DNA of 64,000 bases, taken from contig NC_079894.1 in assembly GCF_024868665.1 (NCBI RefSeq), positions 4,923,426 to 4,987,425 of the forward strand. Reading direction: 5' to 3'. The translations under genes were made by a program, and so were the position numbers. Numbering within the stretch: position 1 is the first letter of the stretch; each line of letters starts with the position of its first letter. This document shows, piece after piece, positions 29,268-40,551 of this stretch. Under the pieces are notes generated by a model, which worked only from the letters and a program-made list of their open reading frames with translations, ran no database searches and was not told where the DNA came from. The DNA is from Triplophysa rosa (taxonomy: Eukaryota; Chordata; Actinopteri; Cypriniformes; Nemacheilidae).

Positions 29268-29531
29268 TAGATGCACTGAAATATCGACCAATAGTCAGTA
29301 TCAGTTGATAAACTATCGGCCGATAGTTTAAAAACAGCCAATGATCAGGGCTGATATATTCTGTCAACCAAAACAGGACAGGAAAATGCAATGAATTTGT
29401 GCTCTGTATATACTGTAGAAAATGCTTGACGTTCAATATTAATAATATTAATTTAAACTTCAAAATCGGCATCGGCAGACTGAATAATCGGCTATCGGTA
29501 TCAGTAGACAAATGTAGTATCGGTGCATCTT
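29268..29531. mobile_element. hAT-like MITE, diverged
   Basis: The left end 'tagatgcactgaaatatcg' and right end 'agtatcggtgcatctt' are inverted, with internal ATCGGC/GCCGAT motifs. It resembles the better preserved copy at 57233-57530. No clear target duplication. Confidence 0.6.
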
Positions 29532-30870
29532 TTGGCACATGCTTTCTTCCAAAGTGAATTTAAGATAAACATTTTGTCTGTTTCACTGGGAATCAAGCAC
29601 ATCCTTGGTGTTATGAGCGAAACATTCTGCCATGGAACCCTTTGTATAGTATCTGCATACCTATACAATCTACTTCCCATTATTAGTTGCAAAATGTCTT
29701 CATTTAATCACATCATATATAAAAAAATAGACAAAACCTATTGTCTTTCTCCGTTTTTATCTTCCACATGTCTGTTGACGTCTTCCCTCCCTCACTTCTT
29801 ATTTCACATATTACCTCTTCTCCTGCCTCACAGTAGCTCTTTATTTTTGGCTGACACTGTTCCTATGTCGGTGACTGCCGGTGTGATTCATTATGGGGGT
29901 TGGTGAGTGTTGAGCAATTCCCTTAAGGAGCTGAAAGCAGGCTGAGCCGTGTGAATTGTGTCAAACCTTGTTTTTCTTCTCCCTAGTGTTGATGATGGTT
30001 ATTGCAGAGGAGTCACACATGTTTGGTGGGGTAGGCACTAGGCAGGTGTGCTGGAGCTATGAGTCCAGTCCCTGCAGGTGATGAGAGATCAGTATATCCC
30101 ATCTCCTCTCCCACACGGTCAGCCTGTGCGATGGATTTAGAAAACTGATGAGCTGAGCCCCCCACCCTTCTTAACAGCCGCGGGGGAGTTTTCAACAGCT
30201 GGCCATGTGTGAAATCAAGAGGCCTTCCCATCCAGTTACGCCCAACGTTCGTGGTAGGAGAAATTAGCCACGGGTCCAGACTTCAGGCTGCAGCGTATTG
30301 CTGCGCAAACCCGTGTGCCATTGTCCTCTGACACTTCTGCTTGATTGGAAAAACCCATCAATGTGTAATTGCTCACAGCGAGATTTGGACAACCAATTTG
30401 TTGTTTTCTTGTTTACCCCAATTAACACTGGAGAAATCTGCAGTTTCGCTGTTGTTGTGCAAATTGCGTCGCCGAGAAAAGATTCATCGGCACAAATGGT
30501 TGGCGGGGTTGGGAAGGTGGCCTTTGTGTTTAACCAGTGTGATGCAGAAAAACAATTTAAGGTCAGTTTGGACCTAGAATGTACAAAATGAGCATGTCCT
30601 GTAATTAATGTAAAATGCGTCATAACCTTGGTGAGTCAAAATCAGTTAAGGAACTGGTAAGACTACAGATTGTGAACGGCCATGTACTGTAATTAGCCTC
30701 AACCAACCATGCTAAATAAATAAATGTGACCCAGAATGTGAAGACCAGGCTGAAGTCTCAAAATCGCATTCTGAGATAGCACGCATCAAAGTTTGATTTC
30801 CACCAATTTTGATATGATTTCAATCTTTGACATGTCTTTACTTGTTTGTTTGTTCATTTTTTTCTATAGC
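29532..30870. other. Intergenic, no gene seen
   Basis: Frames of 97-127 codons occur here on both strands but overlap one another and carry no motif I recognise; I do not call them genes. Confidence 0.45.
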
Positions 30871-30872
30871 AC

Positions 30873-31085
30873 ATTTCAAAACAACCACAGGTTGTACACC
30901 AAAGTGCTGTACATACCAAATAAAACAAAACAAAAACACAGAATAACAGATCCTTACAAAAGGATTATAATATATAAAACTCTATAAAAATCAGAGACTC
31001 GGAGAGGTAGGCAGGGGAAAGATTGTGCAGCGATTTATACACTAAAACAAGTCATTTAAAATCCACTTGGGAGTCACTGCAACGA
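30873..31085 (-). mobile_element. Probable LINE 3'-end fragment, antisense
   Basis: 'cacatttcaaaacaaccaca', 'ccaaagtgctgtacata' and 'gaaagattgtgcagcgattt' resemble a repeat common in fish genomes, which I associate from memory with LINE 3' regions. Class is uncertain. 31086-32066 shows only a possible Angel-like remnant around 31408-31470. Confidence 0.35.
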
Positions 31086-32066
31086 AAACAATCAGTCAGT
31101 ATTATTCAACGTTATATTTTCACGGAATCTTCTCTTTACGCATGTAGGATGATTTTATGCACAAAACAGTAAATCACAAAAATACTTTAGCTGGCTTTTC
31201 ACAGACTGGGTAACAAATAGGCAAAATAAATAAGTTAAAAATAAAAACGTCACATTTATGAACATTTAAAATAAATACATCCAATTTGAATTTAATTCAA
31301 TTGTGATGTAACAATTTTGTCTTATTGTAAAGCAACGTTTTAAAAACACATTGAAACATTCAAATATAAAAATTATTATAGAATATGTGATATTGCAGAA
31401 AGGCTATATTGTTTGGTTTCTTCACAATATCTGTGGTGTTCTGCAGAAGAAAAACAGTCATACATTTTAGTTTAAAATTTAAAGCACGTATCTGTATCAA
31501 CTTCTTCAAAAATAAGAGTTTTTGGTTAATGTCACGCATATCCAACAATAAATTTAAACATACTTTGCGGGACTTTGGCAAAAAGTCACTTGTTTAAAGC
31601 CAAATAAAGTAAACGCTAACACAGAGAGTCTACATGAAACACTCTCATCTTCAATATTTTTAATATTAGTATATCAGGGTTTGACTAAGGATATTTGTTG
31701 CTTTGGAATAGAAAAAAATAAACAGAATCAACTATTTTGCTACAATTTTGTTGATGTCCAGCATAAAATGTAGGCCATGGAACGAAACAAGTGAATCACT
31801 GTTTTAAATGCTATTACGGCCGGCAAGCACAGAGAAATCATTAGCACAGAATAGAAAAGCTACACTGACATAGTATTAGCATAATTAGTGTTTGTTTAAA
31901 CAGTAATTGTTTTTCGCAGTAGAGAACATCTAAACATAATAATCCACTGTAGCTTCACAATGCTTCAATCCGTAGCAAATTCTGTGTTTGGAGTTGCCTT
32001 TATTCATCTCACCCAAAAGAGAAATCGTGACAGTAATGTGATCTAACTTTTGATTTGGATTCACAG

Positions 32067-32157
32067 GTGATATTGGTGCAGTGCAGGAGGGTCCAGTAGA
32101 GAGGAGAGGTGACGTTGACCGGATGCGTGTAGAGGAGTGTGCCGCGTGGCTTTGACC
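32067..32157 (+). other. b4galt2: b4galt2 5' UTR portion of the start-codon exon
   Basis: The acceptor 'ttggattcacag' ends at 32066, so an upstream non-coding exon must exist elsewhere. An in-frame TGA at 32116-32118 shows the frame does not extend upstream. This leader contains the uORF at 32123-32155. Confidence 0.7.
32123..32155 (+). CDS. Upstream ORF, 10 codons
   Basis: ATG at 32123 reads MRVEECAAWL and stops at TGA 32153-32155, two bases before the main ATG at 32158. It is in a different frame from the enzyme. A terminating uORF this close would be expected to lower initiation or force reinitiation; that effect is inferred. Confidence 0.4.
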   Translation: MRVEECAAWL

Positions 32158-32485
32158 ATGAGCCGGTTGATGTTGGGCCGGACCCTGGAGCGGATCTGCA
32201 AGGCTGTGCTGTTGCTCTGCCTGGTGCACTTCCTCATTATGATGATCCTCTACTTCGATGTCTACAGCCAGCGTTTTGACATCTTCAGCCGCTTCAACAA
32301 CGGCCGGGGAGCTAACGGCTCAAGAGGACCCCACCACTACTACAATTTCTCTAGGCCCAACACCACCTTTGCCAGCTATGTGGCTACGGCCGACCATCTT
32401 CTGCCCAGTGCCAAACCAGAGGCAAACCAGACACCACCCACCCCTAAGCCATTACCACCATGTCCGGAGATTCCTCTTGGTCTGG
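32158..32485 (+). CDS. b4galt2: Beta-1,4-galactosyltransferase 2, first coding exon (N-terminal anchor and stem)
   Basis: ATG 32158 opens MSRLMLGRTLERICKAVLLL and CLVHFLIMMILYFDVYSQRF, which closely follows the vertebrate B4GALT2 start (MSRLLGGTLERVCKAVLLLC). B4GALT2 is a Golgi type II membrane enzyme that transfers galactose from UDP-Gal to GlcNAc. The exon holds the short cytosolic tail (1 to about 15), the membrane helix (about 16-33) and the variable stem. The stem has possible sequons at Asn53 (NGS), Asn63 (NFS), Asn68 (NTT) and Asn90 (NQT), then LPPCPEIPLGL. The donor is CTGG|GTAGGT at 32486, phase 1. No catalytic exon (LIEF, DVDL or WGWGGEDDD-type sequence) occurs downstream, so the gene continues past the window. 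The neighbour atp6v0b supports the assignment. Confidence 0.93.
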
Positions 32486-32689
32486 GTAGGTCCTCTCGTA
32501 AAATCATGTTTGCTTGATTGATATTAATTATAATAACTATTTTACTAGCATTTTAAGATGCGCCAAATATTCGTTAAATTTAATGTCAAAATGCATTGCT
32601 TTTTGCAAGTTTTTGTACACTTAGTTGAATGTGAATGGTGGTGTTTGATGCACTTGTTTGTCTGTGTGGTAACAGTAAGACATTTTAAA

Positions 32690-33217
32690 GGAATCGTATT
32701 TACTCATCCCCATGTCATTTCAAACCTGTTTGACTTTCTTTCTTCTGCCAAACACAAAAGAAGATATTTTGAAGAACGTTGGAAACCAAACAACACTGCC
32801 CCTCCATTGACTTTCATTATATGGACACTACCCTTACGAAAATTAACCATGGTTTTTTTGTGGTACAAGTGTAGTAACCATGGTTTTTTGGTGCATTGAA
32901 TACTTAGGGCAAAACCATGGTTTTTGACAGTAACCATCGTTTACTATGGTTTTTACAAAAAACATGGCTTTCAAAACCATGGTTATTTTGTGATAACCAT
33001 TGTTTTACTACAGTAACCATGGTTTTTTGGTTTTAACTGTAGTAAAACCATGGTAAATTTTCGTCACAATATAATGGAACCACTGAGACATTTCTCAAAA
33101 TATCTTCTTTTGTGTTCCACAGAAGAAAGAGTCAAATACAGGCTTCAAATGACATGAGGGTGAATAAATGCTGACAGAATTTTTGTTTTTGGATGAACCA
33201 TCCCTTTAAAGGTTTCT
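32690..33217. repeat. Angel-like MITE split by a second foldback
   Basis: The left half runs to 'tgactttcattatatggacac' (32828). The right half resumes at about 33071 with 'aatggaaccactgagacatt' and ends 'ggatgaaccatccctttaaa'. Removing the insert restores the family order seen at 58182-58400. Confidence 0.88.
32829..33070. mobile_element. AACCATGG-rich foldback element nested in the Angel-like MITE
   Basis: The inverted ends are 'acgaaaattaaccatggttt' (from 32836) and 'aaaccatggtaaattttcgt' (to 33064). In between, AACCATGG or close variants recur about eight times, each a near-palindrome. No coding frame. A related left end occurs at 54638. Confidence 0.8.
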
Positions 33218-34422
33218 ATTATAATTGCAATCGAAATATTTGTTAATATTTGTAAATCTTCATTTTTCCCCCCCAAATTGTGCCCACCTAGTAAGCTTCA
33301 TGTTAAATACAGCACTAACATATGGATGCGTATGGTTGTTAAAGTTGTCAGCCAAGCAGTTCTCTGTGACAGCACGCTGCTGTGATATCTCTCACAGCTG
33401 AGGATTTTACGAACCTGTTTGCAATGAACTAAATCAGGCGTTTTCATTGAAACTTCATAAAAGCAAGAGTCAAATCCCAAACGCTCAATTATGCAAGGAT
33501 ATGTAGGAGACGCTAAAGCATGGAGGGCACCGAAACCTCAAAACTATCAATTAGTGTCCTGAACACGCGAAAGCCAGGAAGCAGAAGTTGAGCGCTCTGT
33601 TGCGAGCGGCCGTGTGGGTGGGGCCGCAGCCGCTGTTCTCCATTTTAGAGCCATAATGGATTCTCTGCAGACTCCAATTACTGTAAAAGCCAACATCTCG
33701 TTCTGTTTTCAGAGCTGACCGGTGAGTTAAAATAGATTTAACGTCAGCATGCTCTTCGGCATATTTCATCTGCTGGGGCTCTGTGTTATCGGCCCGTTCG
33801 CGGTGTGATGCGGTGCGTGGCGTGTGTGAGGAGAATGACCTCGTTTGAGTGACTAATAGAACTGTAGCAATGTACTCTCTCATTACTATGCCAATTTATC
33901 CTTGTTCGTCACAGAATGAGATATATGGAAAAGGAGAGAGTCGCTTCATGGTATGTCTGTGAATTATGCAACAGCAAATCGAACCTCTTCCTCGGTAATG
34001 TACCCCATAAGCATGAGAAAAAAGTTGTGTTAATTAATACATCTTTGTACTGCTTTTCTTGCTCATAATGGGGAAAACCTTCATAATGAATGAGCAGCAG
34101 TGCTATTTGATATGCCTGCGAGCAGCAGGCCTCGGCCACCCATATCCTCCTAAATAGTTTAAAGCGGAGGTCTTGAGGGAATTGAGCTAGTTGAGTTGTG
34201 TCATATGACTCGTGTGCTGTCTGCCCGCTCAGTGCTTTCACTTTCTCTCTGCCTCTGTTTTCATCTCCTGTTATCTAAAGCCTCCTGAGTAATGACAGAA
34301 ATCAAAGATGGCCAGAACTTGTTATTTTTGAGCTCGGGGTGTAACATACTGAGAGACTTTGAGATATGTCTTTAGGGCTTTTCCTCACACCACCCACAGG
34401 AAGATTGTATTGCGCTTGTGTA
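33218..34422. other. b4galt2: Intronic, no gene seen
   Basis: 110-codon minus-strand frames at 33551-33883 and 33909-34241 have no recognised motif. No matched termini found. Confidence 0.45.
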
Positions 34423-34430
34423 GGGCTGTC

Positions 34431-34852
34431 ACGATAAACCGACGATAAATATCACGTGATTTATGCACAGCTTTTGAGTGAAGTACGGGAAAATGCTGCT
34501 GCATCCGAAAGCCAGAGGGCGCTCTCGTGCGGAAACTCCAAATACGCACTGCAGAAGAAGACCATAACATGTTCTAGAATCTAGGAAATGCCCATGGACA
34601 TCTTTTTATCACTGTTCCTCAAGCCTCATCAGGTGTTTTTATGATAATAAAGTATATTTATAATGATCATGTTTGACGGGTGTTGCTTTTTCAAATGCAC
34701 ATTATAAGCGACTCAAACTCGCACTGCTTTTAGATCGAGCAGCATTTCCTACTGATCCCAGAGCAGTGTTTCACGGACAAGCTACGCATTAAAAAAAATA
34801 TCGACACATTGCATATCGCAGCCAGCTCGATTACAATAAGATTTAGTGGTAT
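34431..34852. mobile_element. hAT-like element with a poorly preserved right end
   Basis: The left end 'tagggctgtcacgataaacc' is hAT-like. 'gcatatcgcagcc' near 34811-34823 resembles the family's right end, but the 8-mer cgcttgtg found before the left end (34423-34430) recurs at 34853-34860. The exact right boundary is therefore uncertain. Confidence 0.55.
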
Positions 34853-34860
34853 CGCTTGTG

Positions 34861-36487
34861 TGAACGGTCGGGGTTCTCTGTTATGTTTCATTGAAGTATT
34901 TTGTCTTCAAGGTGCCATCCGTAATTTTTTGGGTATATCGGTTATCGGGCACGCACATGAAAATTTTGTTTTAACATGTATCGATGTATAATAATAAGCT
35001 TTGATAATGATTTATAAGTATCTTTAGGATCTGTACCAGGACTGAATGTGTCATTTTCTGTTTTTGGACCAAAAGAACCAAGACAACAAGTGTGAACGCA
35101 CCCTAAATGTCTACTAAATGCAGACGTTGGTGTCTCGGCAAATCTAAATCCAGTTTGTGACATTGAAAGTTTGGTCTTTTGGCACATATGAGATTGCTAG
35201 TTCTTTCTCACAGGCTTAATATTCAAGAAACAGGAGAATGCAAAACTCTCTGTTTGCTCTGTATTTAATCTCATTGCTGTCTACGAGAAAAATGGAGCTA
35301 TTTAAGTAATTTCATTTGTGAATGATTTCTTTGAATGTAACTATAAAAGGCAAAGCTCAAATGAATACAGTCCTCTGCATTCCCGCATTTCCCAGCTTCT
35401 ATGCATCTCTTATCCACACGCGGAAATACAAAGAGCCCCGTGTTGACCCCAATGTCAAAGAAACCCAGTGTTTTCAGTCATTTCGCTTTTAAGATGCAAA
35501 ACAGGCTGTTTCAGAGAGCGTCCGGGCCTCCCGATGTAAAAACCACATTTCAGTTTGTCGTTGGCAGCGCCGCTTAGTCAATATGCTTCTGTAATGCGTA
35601 TTTGATGTTCTCTGTCAAGGCGAGACAAGTGCCCCCTCCGTCAGCGCGCGATTAGGAAACTGTAAACATTTTGAAAAATCAACTCGATTGAGACTTCCAA
35701 AGCTATCGAGCCATTATTAGCCCAAGGAGATTTCGCAAATGAACATTGATTGCATTTGACGCACCCTTTCCATCATTTGATTTACAGGGGTTGACCTGTT
35801 GAATTTGGTTGACAGGAACCGATGCATGCACGAAAAACAGACGTTTGGGGCCAGGTTTGCATGCTGGTCCCAGGTGTACACAGACATGGATCTTATTGCG
35901 GTGCAGAGCCGCAGGGAAAAGCCAGGGTGTGTGGTGGATTGCATCCCAGCTGGCAGGTGCAGCTCGTGGCTTATGATGATGACTCACTGCCTCCGCTGTG
36001 CTGCAGGGATGCTGCGCTACAGTGACAGCCACCACATAAACGGCAGGAGGCCTTCTCTGTTATAATCACCCACGTACAATAAATCAATGTTTTCCAACCA
36101 TTTGTGTTATATGTACATCCACAGCTCCATCAGTGAAGCTCAAAAACCCTTTTTTTATTTTTAAAAAAAGTAAACAAATAATGTATTTTAAATCATAGAT
36201 GACGATTAAGCAATCTCTCCATTGATCTTTATTAAAACAATCTCCTTAATGTGTTGTGACGTGCACCTGCCAAAATGAATAGCTCTGAAGTCATTTAAAC
36301 GTCTCCTGGAGCTGATGTGTTGGGATGGCATAACCCGTGGCACTCCGTTCATGACTGCATTAAATAGGTACACGAGCCAACACATTGGCAGACAGAGGTA
36401 GACTGTGAAATATAAGGTACAGTGAGAGCTCGAGAAATATTAACATGGTGCCGTGATGCTTATAATGAAGATGAGATGGGAGGGCTC
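34861..36487. other. b4galt2: Intronic, no gene seen
   Basis: Overlapping frames of 67-110 codons at 35.7-36.1 kb on both strands are mutually exclusive and motif-free. Confidence 0.45.
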
Positions 36488-36765
36488 TTAAAGGAACAGT
36501 TCACCCCAAAATAAAGCATTCCGTCACCATTTACCTAATGTCATACCAAACCTGAATGACTTTCTTCTGTGGAACACAAATGAAGATATTTGGAAGAACG
36601 TTGGTGACCATTGACCCCCATTGACTTCGGTCAACCACAGAGACATTTATCAAAATATCTTCTTTTGTGTTCTACCGAAGAAAGAGTCATATACAGGTTT
36701 TGAACGACATACGGGTCAATAAAGGATGACAAGGCTTTTATTTCTGGGTGAACTATCTCTTTAAA
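36488..36765. repeat. Angel-like foldback MITE, full length
   Basis: Starts 'ttaaaggaacagttcacccc' and ends 'gggtgaactatctctttaaa', with mirrored arms 'cttctgtggaacacaaatga' and 'cttcttttgtgttctaccga'. This is the most complete copy together with 15734-16053. Confidence 0.88.
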
Positions 36766-36895
36766 AGTGTGACATGGGTATATATTTTTTAGCGTCATTG
36801 CCTTTGACAGCACAACTAATATTAAGATGAATGGAAAAGCTATTGGATAGCTGTCTCCAGATATTACAGACCTATTGATGAGATAAGTCTTTCAG

Positions 36896-37829
36896 AAAAT
36901 CAAGCACTCTCCGGCACTAAATCCAAATACACCAGAGGGTGTCGTCAATAAAGTCTGGTCTGACGTGCAGCTGCATATGGGATGCAGATTTAAAGAGGGT
37001 AACCGCCAACTGAAGCCCGAATTATTTATCATCCACCACGACGAGAACGGCCAGAAGTATGCAACACTGTCTCTCAACGAATGCACAAAAAACCACAAAG
37101 ATGCTGGAGAAAGAAACAAAGAAAGTCTACAGGGATTTATGTTTGCACAGCCAGAGAATCCGCGGTGTCCTGTCGCTTCACTGGACAAATACCTGTCTTT
37201 ACTGCCGCCCAATCCGCCGGCCTTTTATCTCCACCCAAAGCGGACAAACTACACAAAGGATGAATGGTAACTTAATTTAACTTTAGATAGTCTACATTTT
37301 TTTATTTGATGCATATTATGATCACCTGTTGTCAATTGCCAGCAATATATTTTGGTTACAGTGTAGCTGGTTACTGTACACTGTATTAAAAATATTTGCT
37401 GTCAATTGACAACAGTTACAATGCAACAAGGTAAAATCTTTTCGTTCCCCTAACATTAGGTAGACTAGAGAGCCCATGAGGGTGAACTTCCTTGCCTCTA
37501 TGTTGCCACGAATTTGTAAAGCAGCTGGCACTGAGACCATCTACACCAACCACTGCCTGCGAAGCACGACTGTACAAAAACTGTCTGATGCCAGCCTAGA
37601 GGCGAGAGAAATCATGTCAGTAACGGGCGTATGTGAATCTTCCCTGCAATCTTACTGGCGACCAAACTACAATGAGCGCAGATGCTGGAGCAATATCCTT
37701 GCCTCTGGCACAGCGCAAGCAAAACGCACCTATACAGAACCGGAGACTCCTCTTATAGGAAAGAGGAGTGCAAACATGTTGGATCCATTTTTCAACAATA
37801 TTGCACAATTAATGGCGATATCCAGATGA
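36896..37829 (+). pseudogene. Decayed Crypton-type tyrosine recombinase (two exons)
   Basis: Exon A, 36896-37266, has acceptor 'agtctttcag' and reads ALNPNTPEGVVNKVW, GCRFKEGNRQLKPELFII and RCPVASLDKYLSLLPPNPPA, then FYLHPKRTNYTKDE plus two bases of Trp. Its donor is TG|GTAACT. Exon B, 37460-37829, has acceptor 'taacattag' and would complete Trp, but its next codon is TAG (37461-37463). After that it reads VNFLASMLPRICKAAGTETI, YTNHCLRSTTVQKLSDASLE and AREIMSVTGVCESSLQSYW. The H-x-x-R (HCLR) and the likely nucleophile Tyr of SSLQSYW are kept. TGHRCESS, usual in this family from memory, has become TGVCESS, losing a conserved His. The stop and that loss indicate a dead copy. It matches DUF3504/Crypton domains common in fish. 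The upstream N-terminal part is absent. Confidence 0.75.
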
Positions 37830-38261
37830 ATAAACACATTTAAGTAAGCTTACAAACATATTTGATCCTCACTTCAACAGTTTCAAATGTTACTGTATAA
37901 AAATAGATAAATGTTGATTTCTGAAAATAAACACCAGTCTTTAAGCATATTTTTCATTGCGTCTTCTTTGCTGCGTTGTTCCAAATATGGTAAGAGGCGT
38001 TACATTTCCGTCACACGCTTTCAGTTTTCGACCAATCACTACGCACTGGTTAACTGGCCAATCATAGCACACCTCGCTTTTCAGAGCGATGAGCTTTGTA
38101 AAAAATCCACGCGTTTCAGAGAGGCGGAGCAAAGAGGAGATACAAACATGTACGGTATGTGGAAAATACAGCGTTCTAGAAACCTTAAATCGTGTATACA
38201 CATTGCATTAAATCTAAAACAAACCATAATATTCGTTTTAGCTGTGTCATATCACCCCTTT
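37830..38261. other. Flank of the Crypton relic
   Basis: Probably still part of the same element or its 3' flank; a 120-codon frame at 37911-38273 has no recognised motif and runs into an Angel-like fragment. Confidence 0.35.
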
Positions 38262-38316
38262 AAAGGTGAGTAAATGATGACAAAATTTTCGTTTTTGGGT
38301 GAAGTATCACTTTAAG
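38262..38316. repeat. Angel-like MITE, right-end fragment
   Basis: 'ggtgagtaaatgatgacaaa' and 'tttttgggtgaagtatcact' match the family's right end only. Confidence 0.75.
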
Positions 38317-40009
38317 CTTTGCGTAATGAAAAAAAAGTTTTTTTTCGCCAGAAACATTGAGGAACCTCACCATCTCTAACGCTGCTGCAGTTGTATAATC
38401 TTTAATATAAAATTGAATATATTACAACATCTGAGTAGCAGAATTGCACTAATCTCAGTTCCAGGCTGTTTCCCGCAGCTCTCTGTTTTGACAGATGTAA
38501 TTCATTAATGTCTTGGCGAAGACGCGATGCACTTATATTCATCTCTTTCACTCGTCTGAAGACGCTTCTCGAGACCCTTCTCATAAATTATTTATGATCA
38601 TTCTTCAGCTTTTACGTATTACATGGAATTTCCTTTGACCCAGTATTAACAGAACAGCATTTTTGCTGTTTTTCCTTGCCTTGGGATGGGCACCCCAGGG
38701 TCTGCATGGTTCACAGCATGAAAAGAAGGTATAAATAGATAATTGGCATCACCCAGTAGGATCTTGGCTCCTCCCCTCCCCTTCCCTGGAGCGCCTGCAT
38801 GTTTCCGCCAACATACTCATTGATTATGTAGTTCAGGAGAAAGGACGCTTAATGTTCCTTTTCTTACAGGAGGAATGCTTGCACATAATGGAACATCCTT
38901 AACTTAGCTGAGCATTGCTTACATTTAAAGCATAGGTATATGCAGCCTTGTGTATGTGTAAATGTATGTGCATTTACAACAGTTATGCAAGGTTGTGTTT
39001 TCATGGGATCCTTGCATTGGCCACGAAAACGGCGTCCGTCACACTGCTCTGTTTGGGCTCTCCTGTTTTTGCCAAGTGGTTGATATCCTTAGGACAACAT
39101 CATGTTGACCCTGGGACAACATTTAAATGAACCAATCAGATTTCAGAAATAAGTTTACAGTTTATTTTAAGTTTAATCTTCCAAACAGGATTAGGTGCTT
39201 CTTGACCATTGTTTTTCACTTATCATTTCCCTCTGATTTTAGGGGTAAGTTATGGTTAGGGTTGGGGTTCGGTGTGGGTTTAGGTTTTATTCATAAAAAT
39301 GTTGTCCTTAGGTCAACAAAATATGATCAGGTCGAGAGCTCCGTTTCATCCCTGTTTTGCTGTGCTTGGCTTTCCAAAATCACAACTGTGCTTACAATAT
39401 GCATTTACGTGGAATATGTTTTTACATAAAACATATGCTTTTGGTAATGCTTTTAATAATGGAAAATGCAGACATGGCAAAAGTTGCTTCTCCCTGAGAT
39501 TTGGTTATGAAAAGATTTAAACGTTCAAATTAAGATTTGTGCCTCAAAACAGGAATAAAATTAGACAGTAAACACTGAAAAGAAAGCACTTTTGACTTTA
39601 GATCACAACTGTGGCTGCCACTTTGATTATTATTATAAAGTAATTTATGACACATTCTTTGTTGTCCCTGTTGAAATTGTACCGAGCCGTCGCCCCAAAA
39701 ATCGAGGTACGTACTGAACCGTGAATTTTGTGTACCAGTGCAGTTCTGCTGTCGACAGCCCATTCATCTCAGAGTAGGACGCTTTGCTTTTTTCATATTA
39801 TCACATCTTGTGTTCCTTATCAAAAGCTAATTGCCTTCAATGTCTTTACAGTTTTACCGGTGCTTAATCAAGCATTTCTTATTGTGATTCGGTGAAGGAT
39901 GTCAAGGAAATTTAAACAAACACTTTAAGCATTAACACGAATATAAACTGCAATTCTCAAACTGGTTGTTCAGACAGGTGGGAAAAATCCTATTTTTTGT
40001 GTATCCAAC
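38317..40009. other. b4galt2: Intronic, no gene seen
   Basis: Contains telomere-like 'gttatggttagggttggggt' around 39250, of a kind frequent inside fish repeats, and a CpG-containing patch at 39680-39760. No gene evidence. Confidence 0.4.
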
Positions 40010-40090
40010 TTGAAATGACAGTTCACACAAAAATACAAATTCTGTCATCATTTACTCACCCTCTTGTCATTTTAAACCTGTCATTTTAAG
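40010..40090 (+). repeat. Angel-like MITE, left-end fragment
   Basis: 'gacagttcacacaaaaatac' and 'ctgtcatcatttactcaccc' match the family's left end; the fragment abuts the hAT target duplication at 40092. Confidence 0.75.
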
Positions 40091-40099
40091 ACTGTATTT

Positions 40100-40543
40100 C
40101 AGTGTTGGGTAAGTTACTCTGAAAAAGTAATTAATTACTAGTTACTAATTACATATTCAATAGTGTAATTAGATTACTGTACAAATTACTCTCTCCGAAA
40201 AGTATTTAATTACTTTCTATATCCTACATCCGTGATTAGAATTGATTCAAGGATAGGCATGAAACGGCTCTTTTAATTCATTAAAAAATAAATAAATAAC
40301 TACATAAATTATTTGTATTAACTGACCAATGTATTACAAATGTGAGAAGGAGACATTAAAGCATACATTTTAAAGTTAGACTTACAATTTTGATGTCATT
40401 TCCACTATTGAATATATTACACAGAAGTAACTGTAATTAAATTACAGAAAAAAACAAAAGTAATCCCTTACTTTACTTTTTCAAGGGGAAAGTAATTAAA
40501 TTACAGTAACTAATTACTTAGTAACTAGTTACACCCAACACTG
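40100..40543. mobile_element. hAT MITE 'cagtgttgggtaa', 444 bp
   Basis: The termini are 'cagtgttgggtaagttactc' and 'tagttacacccaacactg'. The perfect 8-bp duplication ctgtattt lies at 40092-40099 and 40544-40551. Many TAATTACT/AGTAATTA motifs fill the ends. The same family lies inverted at 60802-61290. Confidence 0.93.
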
Positions 40544-40551
40544 CTGTATTT

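Noticed and set aside
29523..29906. 127-codon plus frame, opposed by 133 codons on the minus strand nearby
   Set aside because: Overlaps MITE sequence at its start, low complexity, no motif, no splice context.
30264..30623. 119-codon minus frame with overlapping plus frames
   Set aside because: No recognisable domain, overlapping frames on both strands, no supporting splice or promoter signals.
32137..32157. Extension of the b4galt2 frame upstream of ATG 32158
   Set aside because: An in-frame TGA lies at 32116-32118 with no ATG between it and 32158, and 32158 matches the family N-terminus.
39240..39290. Telomere-like ggttaggg run
   Set aside because: Too short and degenerate; such G-rich runs are common inside fish repeats.
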